This document shows positions 60,487-64,000 of a DNA stretch of 64,000 nt, piece after piece. The notes under the pieces were generated by a model that had not been told where the DNA came from, did no database searches, and worked only from the letters and a program-made list of their open reading frames with translations. Each line of letters begins with the position of its first letter. The first letter of the stretch is position 1. A program made the translations under genes and the position numbers. Origin of the DNA: Planomonospora sp. ID82291 (GTDB lineage Bacteria; Actinomycetota; Actinomycetes; Streptosporangiales; Streptosporangiaceae); NCBI RefSeq assembly GCF_015711645.1, contig NZ_JABTEX010000001.1, positions 2,294,001-2,358,000 on the forward strand, read 5' to 3'.

Positions 60487-61996
60487 CGGTGCTCACTTCG
60501 TCAAACCCGGGCAGCGTGGGAGCGGTCTTGTTCCGCTGATTCCGCAGCGCCATATCCACAGCGTCTTCTTTGTCGGCGTAATAGCCTTTCTTGATGGTCT
60601 TCTCTAGCGCCTCGAAGAGACCGGAACGTCGGGTCATGGTCCTGAACTTGCGCTCGACTGCGAGGAGTTCCCGCATAGTCTGGAAATGAAGCTCATCGTC
60701 GCCGCAAACTTCGCGCAGCAGCTCCACCTCATCGGTGGCGACGGCGAGATGTTGATCGAGGGCGTCGCCGGGGAAGTCCTCGCCGGTCTCCTTCTTGAAG
60801 ATGCGGGGGAGTGAGTCTTCGACCTCGTGCTTCTCGAAGACCCAGATGCGTCTGATCTCGTGCAGCTCATCCATCGTGATGAGCTCGATGTCTCGAACGG
60901 ATTCCGGTGCGTGGTCACGGATCCAGGTCTGAGCGTTGAGCAGCTTCGAGAGCCAGTCTTCACGTGCCTTCTGCGTGTAGGGCCCGGGCACGTTGCGGTC
61001 ATGGAAAAGCTGAATGGTGCCGTTCATCTTGCGCCAGTCACGTAGGTGACTGTCATCGGCAACGTCCAGCTCGTTCCGCAACTTCAGGAGTGGGAGCATC
61101 CACTCCTTCTCCTCGTCATTCTGAATCATCGCCGACATGGACTTGTCCTTGTCCACCAGGGTACAAGTCCAGCAGCCGAATCGGCTGTCGCCGCAAGAAG
61201 GTGTGGAGCTGTCTACGACAAGCGGACACTCACCATCGCTGGAGGCGCCCTGATACATGGTCAGCAGGTCTTTGTTCGCATGACCCCAAGGGTTGGGCTG
61301 CTGCATCAGGAAGGTCCACACCTCGTCGTTGCTCCAGTCCTCGATCGGGCTGTAGACAAGGGAGTTCGGCAGGTTGCCGTTCGGAGAGAGACGGTCGCGG
61401 ACACGGCGCTTCTCATGGCGTTCCATCACTCGGGCACGTGCCTGGCTCTCAGCCTTGCGAATGCCCAAGACCAGAATGGCTTCACCGTGATCATGGACAA
61501 CACGGCGTATGAACGAGTTGGAAGGGCGAATCTTCAATCGTTCTGTGCACCAGCGGAACTTGGGGCGAGGTGCTGGGTAGCCCTTGCCAATGAGCCCGAC
61601 CCAGAAGGTGTCCTTAATGTCTGGGGTCAGTCGATTGGGCTGAATGGGCAAGTTCTGGGCTTCTGCCGCCTTGCTCATGGTGTTGAGCGACCCCGTCACC
61701 CAGGACGCAACCACCGGGTTCTCCACCAGGGTGTCGGTACTGATCACATAGACTGGCTTAGTGCGCTGCTTGGCAGGCAACCCTTGGAGCGCTATCCATA
61801 CGAGTTGAAGGACGGCGGTGGAGTCCTTGCCTCCGCTGTAGCCGACAACCCACGGCACCTGGTCCGCGGTGTAGAGCTCCCTGATCTCACTGGTGATCTC
61901 GCCGACGGCAGCAGCCAGACCACCCTTGTCCTCGAAAGGTATGGCACGTCTGGTGGGAGTGTTCAGCATGACGGCGCTACGCGGCAGGGTAGTCAT
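60473..61996 (-). CDS. dndC: DNA phosphorothioation sulfurtransferase DndC
   Basis: 507-residue PAPS-reductase-like enzyme. ATP pyrophosphatase P-loop SGGKDS at 54-59, KFRWCTERLKI, and a cysteine cluster (GECPLVV, SCGDSRFGCWTCTLVDKDKSM) that holds the [4Fe-4S] centre in DndC/SspD proteins. It receives sulfur from the DndA desulfurase and activates the DNA backbone. Its ATG overlaps the dndB stop (ATGA). Confidence 0.95.
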   Translation of the reverse strand: MTTLPRSAVMLNTPTRRAIPFEDKGGLAAAVGEITSEIRELYTADQVPWVVGYSGGKDSTAVLQLVWIALQGLPAKQRTKPVYVISTDTLVENPVVASWVTGSLNTMSKAAEAQNLPIQPNRLTPDIKDTFWVGLIGKGYPAPRPKFRWCTERLKIRPSNSFIRRVVHDHGEAILVLGIRKAESQARARVMERHEKRRVRDRLSPNGNLPNSLVYSPIEDWSNDEVWTFLMQQPNPWGHANKDLLTMYQGASSDGECPLVVDSSTPSCGDSRFGCWTCTLVDKDKSMSAMIQNDEEKEWMLPLLKLRNELDVADDSHLRDWRKMNGTIQLFHDRNVPGPYTQKAREDWLSKLLNAQTWIRDHAPESVRDIELITMDELHEIRRIWVFEKHEVEDSLPRIFKKETGEDFPGDALDQHLAVATDEVELLREVCGDDELHFQTMRELLAVERKFRTMTRRSGLFEALEKTIKKGYYADKEDAVDMALRNQRNKTAPTLPGFDEVSTDASA

Positions 61997-63135
61997 CGGT
62001 CTCCTCGCTTGTACGCGGTCTCGGCCTGCTGCTCCTCAGCGCTCAGTCTGAGTCCGAGCTGTTGTCGTAGGTAATTAACGGTCAGTACGACATTTTGATG
62101 ATTCTTGGAGACGCGACCACCGATGATCGCGCGGCCTTCCCAGTCCGGATTCGATCTTGACCAGTCCACCTGACCTAGCGGAGCCAGCCGCGGCTTCCAG
62201 TCTTCAGGATCAAGCGAGTCCTGCAGCAACGTGTTTCCCACCAGGCCGAGTGCATGGAGAGCGATGCCGTGGGTGTGCAGGTACTGCTTGCGTACCTCGG
62301 ACGCTAGAAGCTGTCGCGATCGGACCTCCCGCCAGTCGGGGGTTAGCTCATCGATCGCGAGCCAGAAAGCTTCGGACACCGTCCGAGCTGCCTCGGTGCT
62401 ATCGAGCTTCAGATCCTGCAGCAACGCCGTGGTGGCTGAGTACAGGGCGCTGAGCGTGAAGAGCTTGCGCGACTTCGCAGACAGGGTGCTGCGCTCCATC
62501 TCAACCGAGTCCTTGAAGACCGGGGACTTTAGAGCCAGAAGCCGTGTGAGCTGGGAGACCTCGTCGCGATGATCGTAAAGAACGCCGATGGATCTCGCCG
62601 GCCGTACAGCATGGCGATTGAGGTCGGCAAACATCTGCTGGCTTCGCTCGAGGCCAGCGTCATAGAAGAAGACTATGGCGATCGTCTCGTCACCCAGAGA
62701 AGGGTTCTCGCGTAGTGCGGCTTCGATGGCCGCGCGACGATGCTGGCCGTCGTTGATCAGGAAGCGTGAAGTCATTGGGATGTGTAGCTGGCCAACGCGC
62801 ATGCCAGGACCCTCGTCGGCGAAGCCGACGAACTTCATCACGCCATCGACCGAGGCTGTGAGCGCTGAGAAGACGTAGTCATCTGGATTGTCCAGGATGT
62901 ACCGAGTCAGGGCTGGAACTCGCCCCTTGTTCAAGATTCGCTGTGCGCGCACCTCGGGGGCAAGTTCGTCATCGTCGAACAGGAAGATCCTCGGGATGAG
63001 CCGGAGAGGGCACATCGATGCGTAGTATTCCCGTCCAGCCTGGACACCCCGGATCGCTGGGAAGATGTACTCGAACCCGGCGGTTGAGGTGTCACCGTTA
63101 CGTGTAGCCAGCCCGCGTGTTTCCACTCGCAACAC
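61993..63135 (-). CDS. dndB: DNA sulfur modification protein DndB
   Basis: 380-residue DGQHR-domain protein: YEYIFPAIRG-type start (GFEYIFPAIRGVQAGREYY), then LINDGQHRRAAIEAALREN and FFYDAGLERSQQMFADLNRH. DndB is not essential for modification but limits its level and represses dnd transcription. First gene of the minus-strand dndBCDE operon; GTG start (63135, or 63126). Divergent from dndA with a short palindromic promoter between. Confidence 0.95.
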   Translation of the reverse strand: MLRVETRGLATRNGDTSTAGFEYIFPAIRGVQAGREYYASMCPLRLIPRIFLFDDDELAPEVRAQRILNKGRVPALTRYILDNPDDYVFSALTASVDGVMKFVGFADEGPGMRVGQLHIPMTSRFLINDGQHRRAAIEAALRENPSLGDETIAIVFFYDAGLERSQQMFADLNRHAVRPARSIGVLYDHRDEVSQLTRLLALKSPVFKDSVEMERSTLSAKSRKLFTLSALYSATTALLQDLKLDSTEAARTVSEAFWLAIDELTPDWREVRSRQLLASEVRKQYLHTHGIALHALGLVGNTLLQDSLDPEDWKPRLAPLGQVDWSRSNPDWEGRAIIGGRVSKNHQNVVLTVNYLRQQLGLRLSAEEQQAETAYKRGDR

Positions 63136-63157
63136 AGTACCCTACGTACGCATCTCT

Positions 63158-63171
63158 GACGTAAGAACGTC
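63158..63171. promoter_or_regulatory. Palindrome in the dndA-dndB divergent promoter
   Basis: GACGT-AAGA-ACGTC is a perfect short dyad in the 82-bp gap between dndB and dndA; TACGTA at 63143 and AACGTTC at 63180 add related ACGT cores. Possible binding site for DndB or another repressor. Confidence 0.55.
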
Positions 63172-63217
63172 ACTGTTTTAACGTTCCCAGCTGTCGACTT
63201 GGATCGAGGGTGAGTCT

Positions 63218-64000
63218 GTGGTCGTCTACCTTGACGCCGCCGCCACGACAAGGGTGTTCCCTGAGGTGGCTGAGATCGTCCTGCACTGGATGCGAGATGA
63301 GTTCGGCAACGCGGGATCCCGCACGCATGGGTACGGGACGCGCGCCAAGAAGGCGGTAGCACGTGCCAGAGAGGGGCTTGCGGCACACCTGATGGCTCGT
63401 CCGGATGAGCTGATCTTCACCAGCGGCGCTACAGAGTCGAACAACATCGCCATCCTCGGGCTGGCACCCTTCGGGGTAAAGTGTGACCGACGTCACATCA
63501 TCAGCACTGCCATCGAACATAAGGCGGTTCTAGAGCCCCTGGAGCACCTGGCGTCTCAGGGTTTCGAAATCGACCTGATTGAACCTGGCATCTCGGGCAG
63601 GGTAGAAGCCGAGGCGGTGATAGAGCGCCTTCGACCTGACACCCTGTTGGTCTCGGTTATGCAGGTCAACAACGAGACCGGCGTGATTCAGCCGGTCGCG
63701 GAGCTGGCTGAGCATCTACGAGGCACGCCAACCTACTTCCACGTTGACGCAGCTCAGGGGTTCGGCAAGTTCCCCGACGACCTCCGAGCACCGATCGATC
63801 TCATTAGCTTCAGCGGGCACAAGCTCGGTGCTCCGAAAGGAGTGGGTGGGCTCCTGGTACGACGGCGGGGTCATGACTCGGTTCCGCTAACCCCGCTCAT
63901 GTACGGCGGTGGCCAGGAACGCAAGCTCCGGCCTGGGACCCTTCCCGTCCCGCTGGTGATGGGCCTGGCAAAGGCTCTGGAGGTTTTCGAGCTTGATCGG
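63218..64000 (+). CDS. dndA: Cysteine desulfurase DndA (3' end outside window)
   Basis: NifS/IscS-type PLP enzyme that passes cysteine sulfur to DndC. GTG start with GAGGG 7 nt upstream; 261 codons are visible. Start YLDAAATTRVFPEVAEIVLH, then FTSGATESNNIAILGLA, the cofactor contact in HVDAAQGFGK, and the PLP lysine Lys202 in SFSGHKLGAPKGVGG. The catalytic Cys loop (about residue 325) lies beyond the edge. Divergent from dndBCDE, as in Streptomyces lividans. Confidence 0.95.
   Translation, partial: MVVYLDAAATTRVFPEVAEIVLHWMRDEFGNAGSRTHGYGTRAKKAVARAREGLAAHLMARPDELIFTSGATESNNIAILGLAPFGVKCDRRHIISTAIEHKAVLEPLEHLASQGFEIDLIEPGISGRVEAEAVIERLRPDTLLVSVMQVNNETGVIQPVAELAEHLRGTPTYFHVDAAQGFGKFPDDLRAPIDLISFSGHKLGAPKGVGGLLVRRRGHDSVPLTPLMYGGGQERKLRPGTLPVPLVMGLAKALEVFELDR

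Overview
The window is GC-rich chromosomal DNA with a strong third-position G/C bias, GTG starts and AGGAGG-type ribosome sites. Gene content (GAF/PAS kinases, DedA, HisKA_3 two-component pairs, TetR/MerR/LysR/AraC/Rrf2 regulators, LLM flavin enzymes, actinobacterial ABC exporters, dndA divergent from dndBCDE) points to a filamentous actinomycete. A Streptosporangiales-like host is an inference from protein style and could not be tested by alignment.

Left part (1-43,650), mostly ordinary chromosome: the 3'-truncated lgt; a divergent NAD(P)-binding protein/TetR pair; a multi-domain sensor kinase; a HEAT protein plus MerR-HEAT regulator operon; a large secreted zinc-protease-like protein; a serine hydrolase-HK-RR operon; an LLM oxidoreductase/FMN reductase operon; a second serine hydrolase; a membrane protein; a secreted protein and TetR that share operator sequences; a flavin amine oxidase; an M28 peptidase; a DedA-HK-RR operon whose promoter-region sequence recurs before a tyrosine-phosphatase gene; LysR with a cytochrome P450; a fatty-acid/sterol hydroxylase; an AraC regulator with a pair of siderophore-type ABC half-transporters; a hydrolase/TetR pair; and an SDR/Rrf2 pair. 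From about 39.4 kb decayed insertion sequences accumulate (IS5, IS630 and other transposase relics, and one intact IS5-type element).

Right part (43,749-64,000), a layered mobile island: three copies of the 3' half of tRNA-Lys(UUU), each followed by the same roughly 200 bp, lie at 43,749, 49,745 and 55,201. They look like att scars of three elements integrated one after another at one tRNA gene. Element 1 holds a truncated toxin-like gene, a RHH-type antitoxin, a VapC-type PIN pair, a pRiA4b ORF-3 protein and IS elements. Element 2 holds an AbiE-type nucleotidyltransferase pair, a HigB/XRE pair and a frameshifted tyrosine recombinase next to an IS3 element. Element 3 carries a DNA phosphorothioation cluster, dndB-C-D-E on the minus strand with dndA divergent, plus a lower-GC gene for a DUF262/DUF1524 (GmrSD/SspE-like) nuclease downstream. 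DndFGH restriction genes are not in the window. The orientation predicts that the intact tRNA-Lys gene lies to the right of this window.

How they work together: DndA supplies sulfur, DndC-D-E install phosphorothioates, DndB tunes the modification, and the DUF262/DUF1524 protein is the natural candidate for the restriction or PT-sensing arm. The toxin-antitoxin modules would stabilise the elements.
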